Assembly: GCA_034927285.1 (NCBI GenBank)
Contig: JAYFQF010000005.1
Location: 1 to 64,000, forward strand
Direction: 5' to 3'
DNA: 64,000 nucleotides
Source of the DNA: JAYFQF01 sp034927285
GTDB taxonomy: Bacteria > Bacillota > Peptococcia > DRI-13 > UBA5745
Shown here: positions 1 to 8,988 of the stretch, piece by piece
Position numbering within the stretch: the stretch's first letter is position 1
Layout of the letters: each line of letters starts with the position of its first letter
The notes under the pieces: model-generated
Told to the model about the DNA's origin: nothing
Databases searched by the model: none
The model's input: only the letters and a program-made list of their open reading frames with translations
Position numbers and translations under genes: made by a program

Positions 1-168
1 AGTAGGCAGAAACGGCCCTCACCGTTATCGAGTATCCCGGCGGCAGTATATATTCCCGGCCAGCCTTTTTCAGGCCAGGCAGCCGCCGGAAGCAAAGAGC
101 ACCGAAAGGTGAATTAGAGTGGTACCGCGAGCCATCGTCTCTAAATCTGGAGACGATGGTTTTTTTAT
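1..168 (+). promoter_or_regulatory. T-box riboswitch leader of leuA (5' end outside the window)
   Basis: The conserved T-box sequence AGAGTGGTACCGCG lies at 116-129 and is followed directly by a terminator hairpin, the classic layout of a tRNA-sensing leader. The downstream gene is leuA, so the sensed tRNA is most likely tRNA-Leu; this is inference because I could not place the specifier codon with confidence. A long GC-rich stem (CCGGCGGC near 37-44 pairing with GCCGCCGG near 81-88) precedes the T-box. The start of stem I may lie upstream of the window. Confidence 0.88.
132..166 (+). terminator. T-box terminator hairpin
   Basis: CCATCGTCTC (132-141) pairs with GAGACGATGG (150-159) and is followed by seven T. 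In a T-box leader this hairpin competes with an antiterminator formed by the T-box sequence when uncharged tRNA binds. Confidence 0.88.
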
Positions 169-230
169 GCGGCAGCCGGCTCCCGGCAGAAAACGGGACC
201 CGTCTCGAAATCAATAAGGAGGGAAAAAAC

Positions 231-1934
231 ATGTTCAACACCACCGCCAGCCGGCAAAAGAAGTACGCGCCTTACCCCGTCGTTGACCTGCAAGACAGAA
301 AATGGCCGGCCAACGTCATTACCAAAGCTCCCCTTTGGTGCAGCGTGGATCTCAGGGACGGCAACCAGGCCCTTCCTATCCCCATGAGCATCGAAGAAAA
401 GCTGGAGCTGTTCAGTCTGCTGGTGGAACTGGGCCTGAAGGAGATTGAAGCAGGCTATCCCGCCGCTTCCGAAACCGAGTACGCATTCATCCGGCGGCTG
501 ATTACGGAAGACCTGATTCCCGAGGATGTTACGATCCAGGTCATCTGTCCCTGTATCTCCGACCTGATCGGCCGCACCTTCGACGCGGTCCGGGGCGCCC
601 GGCAGGTAATCATCCACTTTATGAACTCCACCAGCCCCCTGCAGCGTTCCGTGGTTTTCAACGCCGACAAGGAGATGGTTGCCGGCATGGCGGCGAAGGC
701 CGCCCGACTGATCCGGACCAAGGGAGAAGCCCTGGCCGCCGGAGGCACCAAGGTCATCTATGAATACTCTCCGGAAAGCTTCACCGAGACGGAACTGGAT
801 TATGCCCTGGAAATCTGCGAACAGGTGATGGACACCATCGGTGCGGATGAAGAAAACCCGATGATCATCAATCTGCCGGCCACAGTGGAAAAAACCACGC
901 CCAATGTTTACGCCGACCGGATCGAATGGTTTTGCCGCAACACCAGACAGCGTAACCGCTTTATCCTCAGCGTTCACACTCATAATGACCGGGGTTCCGC
1001 CGTGGCGGCTACGGAGCTGGCCCTTCTGGCCGGCGCCGACCGGGTGGAAGGCACCCTTTTCGGCAACGGCGAACGTACCGGCAACGCGGATCTGGTCACC
1101 CTGGCCCTGAATCTTCATACCCAGGGCATTGATCCCGGCCTCGACTTTTCCAATATCAACCGGGTCCGGGACATCTATCAAAAGACCACCCGCATGAAGG
1201 TGGCGGCCCGCCATCCTTATGCCGGCGAATACGTTTATACCGCTTTTTCCGGCACCCATCAGGACGCTATCCTCAAAGCCCTCAGCTACCGGCAAAAGAA
1301 CCGCCAGATCTCCTGGCAGGTTCCCTATCTGCCCATCGACCCTGCCGATGTGGGCCGCCAGTACGAGCCCATTATCCGTATCAACAGCCAGTCCGGCAAG
1401 GGCGGCGCCGCCTTTATTATGGAAAGCCTCTACGGCTATCAGGTGCCCAAGGCCATGCTGCCTGAGCTGGGACACCTGGTCAAGGCTGTGGCGGATAAAA
1501 CCGGCGGCGAAATCACCGGGGATACCCTGGTTTCTCTCTTTAAAGAAGAATTTATCCAGGTGGAATCCCCTTACTACCTCAAGAGCTTTCAGACTTATTA
1601 TTTGAATGAGGAAGACGAGGAGGATAACGAGGTTTGCTTCACCGGCACTATTCTTCATCACGGCGAGCCCGTGGAAGTGGAAGGCCGGGGCAACGGCCCC
1701 ATTGACGCCCTGTACAACGCCCTCCGCAGCCTGGGCGCCGCCGACTATGCCTTCCTGTCCTACGACCAGCATGCCATGAGCGCCGGTTCTGATTCCCGGG
1801 CAATCGCCTACATTCAGTTAAAAGATAAGAACGGCAATACCCGTTTTGGCGTGGGAACCTCCAAGGACATCAAGAAGGCCTCTCTGCGGGCCTTGATCTG
1901 CGCCGTGAACCGCATGAGCCGCATTGAGGAATAA
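231..1934 (+). CDS. leuA: 2-isopropylmalate synthase, long (type 2) form
   Basis: Catalyses the first committed step of leucine synthesis, condensing acetyl-CoA with 2-ketoisovalerate. The 567-residue product has the N-terminal extension and the DLRDGNQ motif typical of the actinobacterial/clostridial type 2 enzyme, where the Asp binds the catalytic metal. The SVHTHNDRG segment supplies the metal-binding HxH, and GNGERTGN follows. The C-terminal third is the LeuA regulatory domain that binds leucine in this family. The start ATG at 231 is chosen because AAGGAGGG sits 7-8 bases upstream; an in-frame start at 156 lies inside the terminator and is not credible. The gene is under T-box control and no other leu gene follows, so it appears monocistronic. 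Confidence 0.95.
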   Translation: MFNTTASRQKKYAPYPVVDLQDRKWPANVITKAPLWCSVDLRDGNQALPIPMSIEEKLELFSLLVELGLKEIEAGYPAASETEYAFIRRLITEDLIPEDVTIQVICPCISDLIGRTFDAVRGARQVIIHFMNSTSPLQRSVVFNADKEMVAGMAAKAARLIRTKGEALAAGGTKVIYEYSPESFTETELDYALEICEQVMDTIGADEENPMIINLPATVEKTTPNVYADRIEWFCRNTRQRNRFILSVHTHNDRGSAVAATELALLAGADRVEGTLFGNGERTGNADLVTLALNLHTQGIDPGLDFSNINRVRDIYQKTTRMKVAARHPYAGEYVYTAFSGTHQDAILKALSYRQKNRQISWQVPYLPIDPADVGRQYEPIIRINSQSGKGGAAFIMESLYGYQVPKAMLPELGHLVKAVADKTGGEITGDTLVSLFKEEFIQVESPYYLKSFQTYYLNEEDEEDNEVCFTGTILHHGEPVEVEGRGNGPIDALYNALRSLGAADYAFLSYDQHAMSAGSDSRAIAYIQLKDKNGNTRFGVGTSKDIKKASLRALICAVNRMSRIEE

Positions 1935-2036
1935 CCCCTTTCCCCGTTTTTTTCCAGTTCCCCTGCATAGATCGCCCTTGGCCTGAGCAAGATATAGCCA
2001 GAAAAACGGTAAATTTATGCAGGAGGTGCACAAAAC

Positions 2037-2606
2037 ATGGAATTGAAAGGTTCCCGTACCGAGGCCAACCTGATGGCGGCCTTTGCCGGTGAATCCATGG
2101 CCCGGGGCAAATACACCTATTACGCCGGCCAGGCCCGGAGGGAAGGTTACAACGAAATTGCGGAAGTCTTTGAGGAAACTGCAAAAAACGAACAGGAACA
2201 CGGCAAGATCTGGTTCAAGCTGCTCCATGGCGGCATTCAGGACACCCAAAGCAACCTGACCGACGCCGCCGCCGCGGAAAACTACGAATGGACGGACATG
2301 TACAAAAGATTTGCCGAGGAAGCCCGCCAGGAAGGCTTCGAGAATATCGCCCGCCTCTTCGACGGTGTAGGAAAAATTGAAAGCCATCATGAGAATCGTT
2401 ACAACTGCATGCTGAAAAATGTCATGGACGGTTCCGTCTTCCGGAAAGATGGCCAAAAGGCTTGGCTTTGCATGAACTGCGGCCATATTCATTATGGTGA
2501 TACAGCCCCGGAATTGTGCCCTGTCTGCGAGCATCCCAAAGCCTTCTTTAAGGTTTACACTCAGCCCTGCGGCGATAAGCGGCAGGAACCGGGAACAGGA
2601 TTTTGA
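2037..2606 (+). CDS. rbr: Rubrerythrin
   Basis: A non-haem diiron protein that reduces hydrogen peroxide in the cytoplasm of anaerobes. The 189-residue product has an N-terminal ferritin-like four-helix domain with the iron-binding Glu/His residues in FAGESMA, KNEQEHGK and ESHHENR, followed by a C-terminal rubredoxin-like domain with two CxxC knuckles (CMNC and CPVC) that carries the mononuclear FeS4 site. Length is normal for the family. AGGAGGT at 2021-2027 supports the start. It stands alone between leuA and a strong terminator, so it is probably transcribed from its own promoter in the 100-base gap. Confidence 0.95.
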   Translation: MELKGSRTEANLMAAFAGESMARGKYTYYAGQARREGYNEIAEVFEETAKNEQEHGKIWFKLLHGGIQDTQSNLTDAAAAENYEWTDMYKRFAEEARQEGFENIARLFDGVGKIESHHENRYNCMLKNVMDGSVFRKDGQKAWLCMNCGHIHYGDTAPELCPVCEHPKAFFKVYTQPCGDKRQEPGTGF

Positions 2607-2607
2607 T

Positions 2608-2651
2608 AAAAGGTCCGGCAGCGGAAGAGTTCTTCCGCTGCCGGACCTTTT
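2608..2651 (+). terminator. Rho-independent terminator after rubrerythrin
   Basis: AAAAGGTCCGGCAGCGGAAG pairs almost perfectly with CTTCCGCTGCCGGACCTTTT. The arms begin and end in A and T runs, so it could also stop minus-strand transcription after rlmH. Confidence 0.9.
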
Positions 2652-2711
2652 AAATTCCGCCCACGAGGCCTGCCACAGCAGATCCTTCCAGAAGACCCTT
2701 TTTGGCCGGGC

Positions 2712-3191
2712 TTACTTGTGATAAGAACGCCGGGCCAGGATCATCTCCGCCCGGTAGATCTGCTCCAAAAGCATCAGCCGGGCCAGCTGATGGGGAAAGG
2801 TCATGGGGCCGAAGCTCAGCCGCCAATCGGCTCTTTGATAGACCTGAGGACTTAATCCATGGGAGCTGCCGATAATAAATACGATCTGCTGCCGGCCCAG
2901 ATTCTTTGCCGGGTCCAGTTCCCCGGCAAAGGCTACGGAATCCAACTGTCTTCCCGCCAGGGCCAAAGGAACCGCCGCCGCCCGGCAAGGGATACGTTTA
3001 ATAATTTTTTCCCCTTCCCGGTCCAGGGCCCGGTGGATCAAAGCGGGACTGTCCTCGCCGCTTAAATTTTCCTCGGGGATCTCGATCATTTCCAGAGCCG
3101 CCATGGGCTTCAGACGCTTCAGATATTCGGCGCAGGCTTCCTGATAAAACTTTTCCCGCAGATTTCCCACGGCAATGACGCTGATCTTCAA
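2712..3191 (-). CDS. rlmH: 23S rRNA pseudouridine-1915 N3-methyltransferase RlmH
   Basis: SPOUT-class methyltransferase that modifies helix 69 of 23S rRNA. The product is 159 residues when begun at the TTG at 3191, which is the usual RlmH length. This start is preceded by AAGGAG at a good distance. The C-terminal half has the family signature: a glycine-rich FIIGSSHGLS loop that binds SAM, and the closing FPHQLARLMLLEQIYRA segment. It is the last gene of a three-gene minus-strand set with walJ and a zinc protease. RlmH next to YycJ/WalJ is a conserved Firmicute arrangement (yycJ-htrC-rlmH in Bacillus), here with a different protease-like gene in the set. Confidence 0.95.
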   Translation of the reverse strand: MKISVIAVGNLREKFYQEACAEYLKRLKPMAALEMIEIPEENLSGEDSPALIHRALDREGEKIIKRIPCRAAAVPLALAGRQLDSVAFAGELDPAKNLGRQQIVFIIGSSHGLSPQVYQRADWRLSFGPMTFPHQLARLMLLEQIYRAEMILARRSYHK

Positions 3192-3267
3192 CCTTCTTCT
3201 CCTTAAAAGCCGGGCCCATGCCCGGAACTCCCCGGGTTTTTCCCTTTGTCTTTTCCGCCCTGACAAC

Positions 3268-4059
3268 TCAGAACAAAATCCGCGGGCCGGGCGTGCAGCG
3301 GGGGGCCACAAGGATTTTCAGCTCCGGATTCTTTTCTCCCGCATAGCCTGCCACCAGGCCGCCGATACAATTCAACGCCTTTTCCGGCGTGTTGTTTTCC
3401 TCGCTGAGGTGGGCCAGCACCACATGCCTGGTTCTGGGGCAAAGTACCCGCAGCAGGCCGGCGCCGGCGTCCTCATTGGATAAATGGCCGCTGACCCCGG
3501 AAATCCGCTTCTTCAGATAGACCGGATAACGTCCCAGCCGCAGCATATCCAGGTCGTGATTGGCCTCCAGCACCAAACATTCCAAAGATTGCAAAGCTTC
3601 CGCCATCCGGGCGGTGAATACGCCCATATCCGTGGCCACGCCGATTCCCTGGCTGCCGCAGCGCACCACGTAGCCTACGGATTCCAGAGCGTCATGGCTG
3701 GTGGGGAAGGTCTGGATTTCCAGCTCGTTCAGCCGCCATTTCCCTTCCAGCTCCACTGTCCGACGCAGGTTATCCGGAATGGGGCCGGAAATCTCCTCCA
3801 TCTGGCACCAGGTGCCTTCCGTCGCGTAAACCGGCACCTTCAGTTTCCGGGCCAGCACCCCTACCGCCGTTACATGGTCCCGGTGGGCGTGGGTAACCAG
3901 AATCCCCGCCAGATCCCGGCCGTCTCCCAGTCCGGCCTGGGCCAGATTGGCCAATACCCGTTTGCCGGTCTGCCCGGCGTCGATGATGATGCTGGTGGTT
4001 TTTCCCTTTATATAATGGCAGTTTCCCCAGCTGCCGCTCATCAGGCTGCAATATTCCAA
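3268..4059 (-). CDS. walJ: MBL-fold metallohydrolase of the WalJ/YycJ family
   Basis: A metallo-beta-lactamase fold protein of the YycJ type, implicated in Firmicutes in coordinating DNA replication with cell-wall/division control. The N-terminus (CSLMSGSWGNC) matches the family opening, and the THAHRDH motif supplies the two-metal site, with further ligands in TSHDA, DMG and LEANHD. The product is 263 residues, normal for the family. The TTG start at 4059 is supported by AGGAGG nine bases upstream. It lies 24 bases downstream of the zinc protease gene and 76 bases upstream of rlmH, so the three form one operon. The WalRK kinase pair that often accompanies it is not in this window. Confidence 0.88.
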   Translation of the reverse strand: MEYCSLMSGSWGNCHYIKGKTTSIIIDAGQTGKRVLANLAQAGLGDGRDLAGILVTHAHRDHVTAVGVLARKLKVPVYATEGTWCQMEEISGPIPDNLRRTVELEGKWRLNELEIQTFPTSHDALESVGYVVRCGSQGIGVATDMGVFTARMAEALQSLECLVLEANHDLDMLRLGRYPVYLKKRISGVSGHLSNEDAGAGLLRVLCPRTRHVVLAHLSEENNTPEKALNCIGGLVAGYAGEKNPELKILVAPRCTPGPRILF

Positions 4060-4083
4060 AGATTGTCTCCTCCTGTTCCCTGT

Positions 4084-4899
4084 CTATTCTAAGGGAATTT
4101 CGACAAAATAGGAAGAGATTTTTCTTTCCCACCGGCAAAAGTCCAGACCGGTAGCGCTGAGGAATGCGTCTTCAAAGGTGGCTCCCTGATTTAATTGCTC
4201 TAAAATTAAGGCAATTCCGGGCCAGCCGGTTTCCTCCAAAAGGGCATTGAAGGCCCGGAATGAAAGATAATAGGCCGTCAGCTGTGTGCTTTCCTGCTCG
4301 AAAAGGGGATCCAGACCGGTCAGGCTAAGCCCCCCCGGCAAATCCGCCCCCGGGACGCCGGCCTGGGCCACTCCGTCGGTTAAGGGCAGCGCAAAACCGG
4401 TGAGCCGGTATTCCGCATACTGGGCATAACCTTCGGAAAACCAGCGGGGCAGCTTTTTGCCGCCGGCAGCCTTTTCCAAATGCCAGTGGGCCAGTTCGTG
4501 GCTCAATGGGGGATTTTCGCCCTCCGGGTCGCAGATCACCACAATGCCCTGCCAATAATAACCGGCGGTACGGCGCCGGTTGCCCATGTTGGACAACGGC
4601 TGGGGGCCCCCCAGCACTACGTTTACACCGGCGGACGCTTCCTGGGGCCCGGGCCGGCTTTCTCCCTCTTGGCCGGTAAGCCAGCTGTCCATCTCCGCCA
4701 GATAGGCCCGGCTTTGGACCAGGGCCTCTTCCGCCCGGGCCTTTCGCCCCCGGGAATAATATACGCTGACGCCGGCCTGGGTCAGCCGGTAAACCGGGAA
4801 CTCCGGGGCAAGACAAGCCAAAGCCAGCAAAAGGGCTATGCCGGCAAAGAAAAGCCGGAACCTTGCGGCTCCCTTTTTCCCTTTCTTTCCTCCGCTCAC
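4084..4899 (-). CDS. Membrane-anchored zinc metalloprotease, peptidase MA-like
   Basis: A 271-residue protein with a basic N-terminus, one membrane helix (about residues 15-32, FFAGIALLLALACLAP) and an external domain. It carries HELAHW, the HExxH zinc site of gluzincins, and downstream WFSEGYAQY, where the Glu is the expected third zinc ligand. This layout fits the Peptidase_MA_2 group of unknown substrates. The GTG start at 4899 has AGGAGG eight bases upstream. It heads the operon protease-walJ-rlmH and occupies the place held by the HtrC protease in Bacillus, which suggests an envelope quality-control role; that is inference. A TATAAT sequence on this strand at 4959-4964 could be its -10 box, but no clear -35 is seen. 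Confidence 0.78.
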   Translation of the reverse strand: MSGGKKGKKGAARFRLFFAGIALLLALACLAPEFPVYRLTQAGVSVYYSRGRKARAEEALVQSRAYLAEMDSWLTGQEGESRPGPQEASAGVNVVLGGPQPLSNMGNRRRTAGYYWQGIVVICDPEGENPPLSHELAHWHLEKAAGGKKLPRWFSEGYAQYAEYRLTGFALPLTDGVAQAGVPGADLPGGLSLTGLDPLFEQESTQLTAYYLSFRAFNALLEETGWPGIALILEQLNQGATFEDAFLSATGLDFCRWERKISSYFVEIPLE

Positions 4900-5139
4900 C
4901 GGCGCCCCCTCCTTTACCTTCTATCCTCTCTTCGTCTATCTTCTATCGGTTTTCTTCTATTATAGCGAAAGAGCCGGTCCCCCGTCTTTGGTAAGTTGTG
5001 GATTAGGGAGTACAAAAAAACCGCCCTGCCGAAATGACACGCTGCCCCCGGACAGGACAGTGAAATTGAAAACACTGCTCAGTCCAGGGGTAGCATCAAA
5101 AAAGCAAAGCGGTTTTTATTATGGCATCCGTAAGCTTAC
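4900..5139 (-). other. 240-base intergenic stretch between two minus-strand genes
   Basis: No coding region is supported here. It holds the ribosome site of the metalloprotease gene, a TATAAT box (4959-4964, minus strand) and short TCTTCTAT repeats. No convincing terminator for the upstream M23 peptidase gene was found. Confidence 0.5.
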
Positions 5140-7179
5140 TTACAGATAGTTCAGCGGATTGGTGGCTTCTCCGTCCACCTGGACTTCAAAATGCAAATGA
5201 GCTCCCGTAGTGCGTCCGGTCATCCCTACGAGACCGATCAGCTCCTGGGCTTCCACCTGCTGGCCCACCTTGACATTAATCTCCTTCAGGTGGGCATACA
5301 GCGTGGTCAGCCCATCGCCGTGACTGATGATCACGCATTTGCCGTAAGCGCTGTAAACGCTGGCCTTGATCACCTTGCCGGCGCCGGCGGAATACACGGG
5401 ATCGCCTTCCTCGCCGTCAATATCCAGCCCGGTATGGACACTGCCCCGCCGGGGACCGAAGCCGGAATTTACCTTGCCCCGGATCGGCCAGTCAAAGACT
5501 GCCGTATCGCTGCTCCGGGAAGCCTGAAGCCTCTTGCTTCCCAGAACCAGCACCTCATCCACCGGCTCGGCCACAACGGTTTCCGACAGGACTTCCCGCT
5601 CGAACTCCACGCCGTTTACCAGCTGGATCTGATAGCGGACCTCCTTTTCCCCCTCCACGCCTTCCACTTCCGTTTTCCGTGAGCCGGTCAGGGAGGATTC
5701 GTCGCTTTTCATTACCGTTTCAAAAGGGATCACTTCATCCGCCACGGACTGCACGGTCATTTTTACGCTGAGGATAGGCTGAGGCTCATTTAAGATCAGC
5801 ACATCCCCTTCCCGCAGCCGGTTGGGGTTAATCGTGGGATTCAGCTCCTGGAGCTGCTCCACCGTCATGCTGTACTGCCGGGCGATGACCCACAAGGAAT
5901 CGCCGCTTCTGACGGTGTGCTTTTTCAGGGCCTCCCGGCCCTGCACCAGGAAATTAAAGGCGGCGTCCGCCGTGCCTAATTCCTCCGCTCCCACTTCCTG
6001 GCTGACGATTTCCACCGGCTCCACGAATTCCGCTTTCAGCAGGGTGGTAGTCTCATAATCGGGCACATAGTACTCTTTTACCCGGTTCAGCACCTCCTGG
6101 GCCGCCGCCTCGGAAGGAAGATACACCGTGCGGTCCGTGCCGTTAACCTCGATGGCATAGCCCTGAACCCGCCATTGGATAAGGGATTTCAGAGCCGCCA
6201 CCGCTTCATCGGCATTGGTGAGTTTGGCCTTGACGGGCACATCTTTTTTGGTGTAGTCGATCTCCGCTTTCTGGGAGAACACAATGTCGGCTCCATAGGA
6301 GGCGGAAGCCTCCAGGGAAGCCCGGGTCACCAGCGCCTCCCCCTCTTCCCTGGACATCACCAGGGCCACCGCCTGGCCGTTCACCAGCATCTGGTAAGGA
6401 CGGTTCCACTGCACATAAACGACGCAGATCAACAGCAGGATCACCACCAGCACCGGTCCCAGGGCGGTCAGGCTTTTTTTATCTTTTTTCAGATTTTCCG
6501 CCTGCCGTTTCAGGGCATTAACGCCCCGCTCCTTTTTCATGGGCCGGGAAGCCATACGGCTGCTCCGTTCCCTGGCGGCCGCCGCCACTTCTTCCCTGGC
6601 GATATCAAAGGCATCCTTTTCCTGGGTATCCCCTGCCGGCTGAACCCCCAAGGAGCGTAAAATCCGCTCCACCTCGGGAGACCCGGCACTCAGGCCGCTG
6701 GGCGTACTCTGCTCCCCTGGTCCGTCGCTCTCGCTCCGGGAACGGCTTAAAGAAGGCCTTCCCTGCTCTTCACTCTGGGCGCTTTCCCTGGGCAAAGCCT
6801 CAAATTTCCGTTCCTCTTCCGGCCACGCTTCCTCCTGGGCGGCTTCGTCAATACTTTGGCCGCTGTAAAGGTCTTCGGCCGCGGCCGCCCGTAAGGCCGC
6901 CATGCGATCTTTGGCGGAAGCCGTCTGAACCGGGCGGCGGGGACTATTCCCGTCTTCCGCCTGCCGGTCCTCCCCGGCCAACCGGGTGCCGCCCAGCAGT
7001 TTTTCCGGCTCTACTTTAGTCCCGTAGGCCTCTTCCACCATCTTAATGGTATTTTCAACGTCTTCTGCCCGTAAGTCATCTTCCACGGCAGGCCTATATC
7101 GTTGGTTTTTGCTTTGATCCTGATCCCGGTTCTGTTTGCGATCCAGAAAAATCACCACCTCTTCAGGTCTTTCCCCCAA
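5140..7179 (-). CDS. Envelope M23 endopeptidase with LysM and G5 domains
   Basis: A 679-residue bitopic membrane protein likely to cut peptidoglycan cross-links. Residues 1-235 are charged, low-complexity and probably cytoplasmic. A single membrane helix spans about 238-256. An unassigned external region follows, then LysM (about 421-463, peptidoglycan binding), a G5 domain (about 470-548) and an M23 peptidase (about 575-679). Zinc ligands are H582 and D586 (HTGLD) and H663 (HLHF); H630 in LYAH is the catalytic His, so the enzyme looks active. The annotated TTG start has no good ribosome site. A GAGGTGGTGA stretch suits a non-standard CTG start at 7146, which would remove 11 residues. The long cytoplasmic tail is unusual for this class. 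Two promoter candidates lie upstream. Confidence 0.88.
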   Translation of the reverse strand: MGERPEEVVIFLDRKQNRDQDQSKNQRYRPAVEDDLRAEDVENTIKMVEEAYGTKVEPEKLLGGTRLAGEDRQAEDGNSPRRPVQTASAKDRMAALRAAAAEDLYSGQSIDEAAQEEAWPEEERKFEALPRESAQSEEQGRPSLSRSRSESDGPGEQSTPSGLSAGSPEVERILRSLGVQPAGDTQEKDAFDIAREEVAAAARERSSRMASRPMKKERGVNALKRQAENLKKDKKSLTALGPVLVVILLLICVVYVQWNRPYQMLVNGQAVALVMSREEGEALVTRASLEASASYGADIVFSQKAEIDYTKKDVPVKAKLTNADEAVAALKSLIQWRVQGYAIEVNGTDRTVYLPSEAAAQEVLNRVKEYYVPDYETTTLLKAEFVEPVEIVSQEVGAEELGTADAAFNFLVQGREALKKHTVRSGDSLWVIARQYSMTVEQLQELNPTINPNRLREGDVLILNEPQPILSVKMTVQSVADEVIPFETVMKSDESSLTGSRKTEVEGVEGEKEVRYQIQLVNGVEFEREVLSETVVAEPVDEVLVLGSKRLQASRSSDTAVFDWPIRGKVNSGFGPRRGSVHTGLDIDGEEGDPVYSAGAGKVIKASVYSAYGKCVIISHGDGLTTLYAHLKEINVKVGQQVEAQELIGLVGMTGRTTGAHLHFEVQVDGEATNPLNYL

Positions 7180-7260
7180 ATCTGCCGGTAACAGCTTGTC
7201 TTTCTCCGGCAGCCTTACCGGCCGGGGGACTTTACGGCGCCGGAATGGCGCACTTAAGCC

Positions 7261-7290
7261 TAGTATGCCACAGGTAGCCCCGGATTATTC
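7261..7290 (-). promoter_or_regulatory. Candidate sporulation-type (SigE/SigK-like) promoter of the M23 peptidase gene
   Basis: On the minus strand GAATAAT (7284-7290) and CATACTA (7261-7267) are separated by 16 bases. CATAnnnT-type -10 boxes are typical of SigE and SigK of spore formers. No sporulation gene is seen in the window, so the assignment is tentative. Confidence 0.35.
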
Positions 7291-7471
7291 ATCCTCTGCC
7301 TGAAAATTCCTCCGAAATATAGAAATATGGATTTCGCAGGCTCATTTATCTTTAAGTTCTGATCCCGGCGCCGCCAGCTCTTTCGTTTCCGGCAGCCCCG
7401 GGCAAGCTCTCTTCCGCCCGGACGTCCAATGATTTTGGCAGCGGTAAATTATGACGTAATTCGCTCCGCTC

Positions 7472-7500
7472 ATTATATCACTTTTCCCGGGGATGATCAA
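7472..7500 (-). promoter_or_regulatory. SigA-type promoter upstream of the M23 peptidase gene
   Basis: TTGATC (7495-7500) and TATAAT (7472-7477) on the minus strand are separated by exactly 17 bases. The promoter overlaps the stop codon of scfB and would give a leader of roughly 285 bases before the peptidase start. I looked for a ydaO/c-di-AMP riboswitch in this leader, since such leaders often precede wall hydrolases, and did not recognise its conserved core. Confidence 0.55.
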
Positions 7501-8954
7501 ATTTCCGCCTCTTTGACCTTGATCCAAAGAGCGCATTCCAGCCGTTTCTTTTCCAGTTCACAACCCAAATCGTAGGGTGCCCGAAGACTGCCGTTAAAGT
7601 TCCAGGCGTTGGCATGGCAACCGCCGCTGCAATAAAACCGGGCCCAGCAGTCCCGGCATTTTTCCTTGGACAGCACGTGGCTGTCCCTGAAGCGCAGGCC
7701 GATCTCCGGTTTTTGAACGCCGTCCCTGACATTGCCCAGGGCAAAATCGGGATTGCCCACAAACTGATGGCAAGGGTAAAGGGTACCCTCCGGCGCCACC
7801 GCCATGTACTCGTGGCCGGCGCCGCAGCCCGATAAACGTTTGGGCAGGCAGGGACCCCTGTCCAAATCCAGATTGAAATGAAAGAACAGAAAAGGCTTAC
7901 CCGCTTTCTCTCTTTCTACATAGAACCTGGCCAGCTGTTCATACTGTTGAAAGAGTTCGGGCAAGTCCTCCGGCTGAAAGGCATAGGGCTCCCCGGGATC
8001 AGCCACCACCGGCTCCTCGGAAACCAAGTCGAAGCCCTCTTCTATCATATGTCTGACATCGGCAAAAAAGTCCTTATTGTAGCGGGTGAAGGTTCCCCGC
8101 AGATAATAGTTGTCCCAGCCGCGGCGGGCGGCGGCTTTTTTAAAGTGGGGCAGGATCACGTCGTAGCTGCCTTTGCCGTTGACGGCAGGGCGCATCCGGT
8201 CGTTGACCTCCCGGCGTCCGTCTAAACTCAGGACCAGGGCCACCTCTTCCCGGTTCAAAAACTCCAGGATCTCTCCTGCCAGCAAAACGCCGTTGGTGGT
8301 CAGGGTCTGCTTCAGCACCTTACCCCGGCGGCGGCTCTCTTCCCGGCCGTAAAGGATCAGCTCCTTCACCACATCGAAATTCATCAGAGGCTCGCCGCCA
8401 AAGTAATCCACCTCCACATGCTGCCGTTTGCCGGAGGACTCAAAAAGGAAGTCCAGCGCCGCCTTGCCCACCTCCAGGCTCATCAGGGACCGGTCGCCGC
8501 CGAAAGCGCCGGTACCGGCAAAACAGTAACGGCAGCGGAGATTGCAGTCATGGGCTACATGAAGGCAAAGAGCTTTGACCACATGATCTTTGGGCATAGA
8601 AAAGCCCTCCAGCTCAGGGGCTTCCGCTAAAAGGCCGCCGCCGGCGATCAATTGCACCAGGGCCTCCCGGATCTCCTCCAATTCTCCGGCATCGGTTTCC
8701 GCCAATACGCGGCGGCTTTCTTCACTCAAAACCAAAGCCGGGCTGCCGGGTCCGCCGCCGGAAATATTCCCCCCCTCTTTCAGCTTCGCCGCCAAAGAAC
8801 AGACCTGATCCAGGTGGGCGCCGCTGGCCTTCCACAGCTCCACAAAAGCATAGGCAGGACGATCCAGACTATGGACCAGGCCGGTATTAATGTCCAGCAT
8901 GATCCTTTCCTCGTCAAAAGGGAAGATATGTACCAGATTTTCGTTAAATTTCAT
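7497..8954 (-). CDS. scfB: Radical SAM/SPASM maturase of the SCIFF peptide
   Basis: A radical S-adenosylmethionine enzyme that installs thioether cross-links between cysteine sulfur and backbone alpha-carbons of the SCIFF precursor. The 485-residue product has an N-terminal PqqD-like/peptide-recognition region, the radical SAM motif C137-x3-C141-x2-C144, a FGGEPL segment near 185-190, and a C-terminal SPASM domain with Cys at about 369, 377, 395, 433, 436, 442, 446 and 465 for two auxiliary 4Fe-4S clusters. All expected ligands are present, so it should be active. The ATG at 8954 has a GAAAGG ribosome site. It lies immediately downstream of scfA, separated by an attenuator-like hairpin. Confidence 0.95.
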   Translation of the reverse strand: MKFNENLVHIFPFDEERIMLDINTGLVHSLDRPAYAFVELWKASGAHLDQVCSLAAKLKEGGNISGGGPGSPALVLSEESRRVLAETDAGELEEIREALVQLIAGGGLLAEAPELEGFSMPKDHVVKALCLHVAHDCNLRCRYCFAGTGAFGGDRSLMSLEVGKAALDFLFESSGKRQHVEVDYFGGEPLMNFDVVKELILYGREESRRRGKVLKQTLTTNGVLLAGEILEFLNREEVALVLSLDGRREVNDRMRPAVNGKGSYDVILPHFKKAAARRGWDNYYLRGTFTRYNKDFFADVRHMIEEGFDLVSEEPVVADPGEPYAFQPEDLPELFQQYEQLARFYVEREKAGKPFLFFHFNLDLDRGPCLPKRLSGCGAGHEYMAVAPEGTLYPCHQFVGNPDFALGNVRDGVQKPEIGLRFRDSHVLSKEKCRDCWARFYCSGGCHANAWNFNGSLRAPYDLGCELEKKRLECALWIKVKEAEI

Positions 8955-8988
8955 CTCATTTCGCCTTTCTTTATCCTTGAAGGAAGTG

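Noticed and set aside
165..1772. 535-codon open frame on the minus strand
   Set aside because: It lies wholly antisense to leuA, whose motifs are unmistakable. Long antisense frames are common in GC-rich genes with strong third-position bias.
5014..5118. Inverted words AAAAACCGC and GCGGTTTTT as a terminator
   Set aside because: They are separated by about 85 bases, too far for a functional intrinsic terminator, and the arms are short.
7180..7465. c-di-AMP (ydaO) riboswitch in the leader of the M23 peptidase
   Set aside because: I looked for its conserved core and did not find it; the leader length alone is not evidence.
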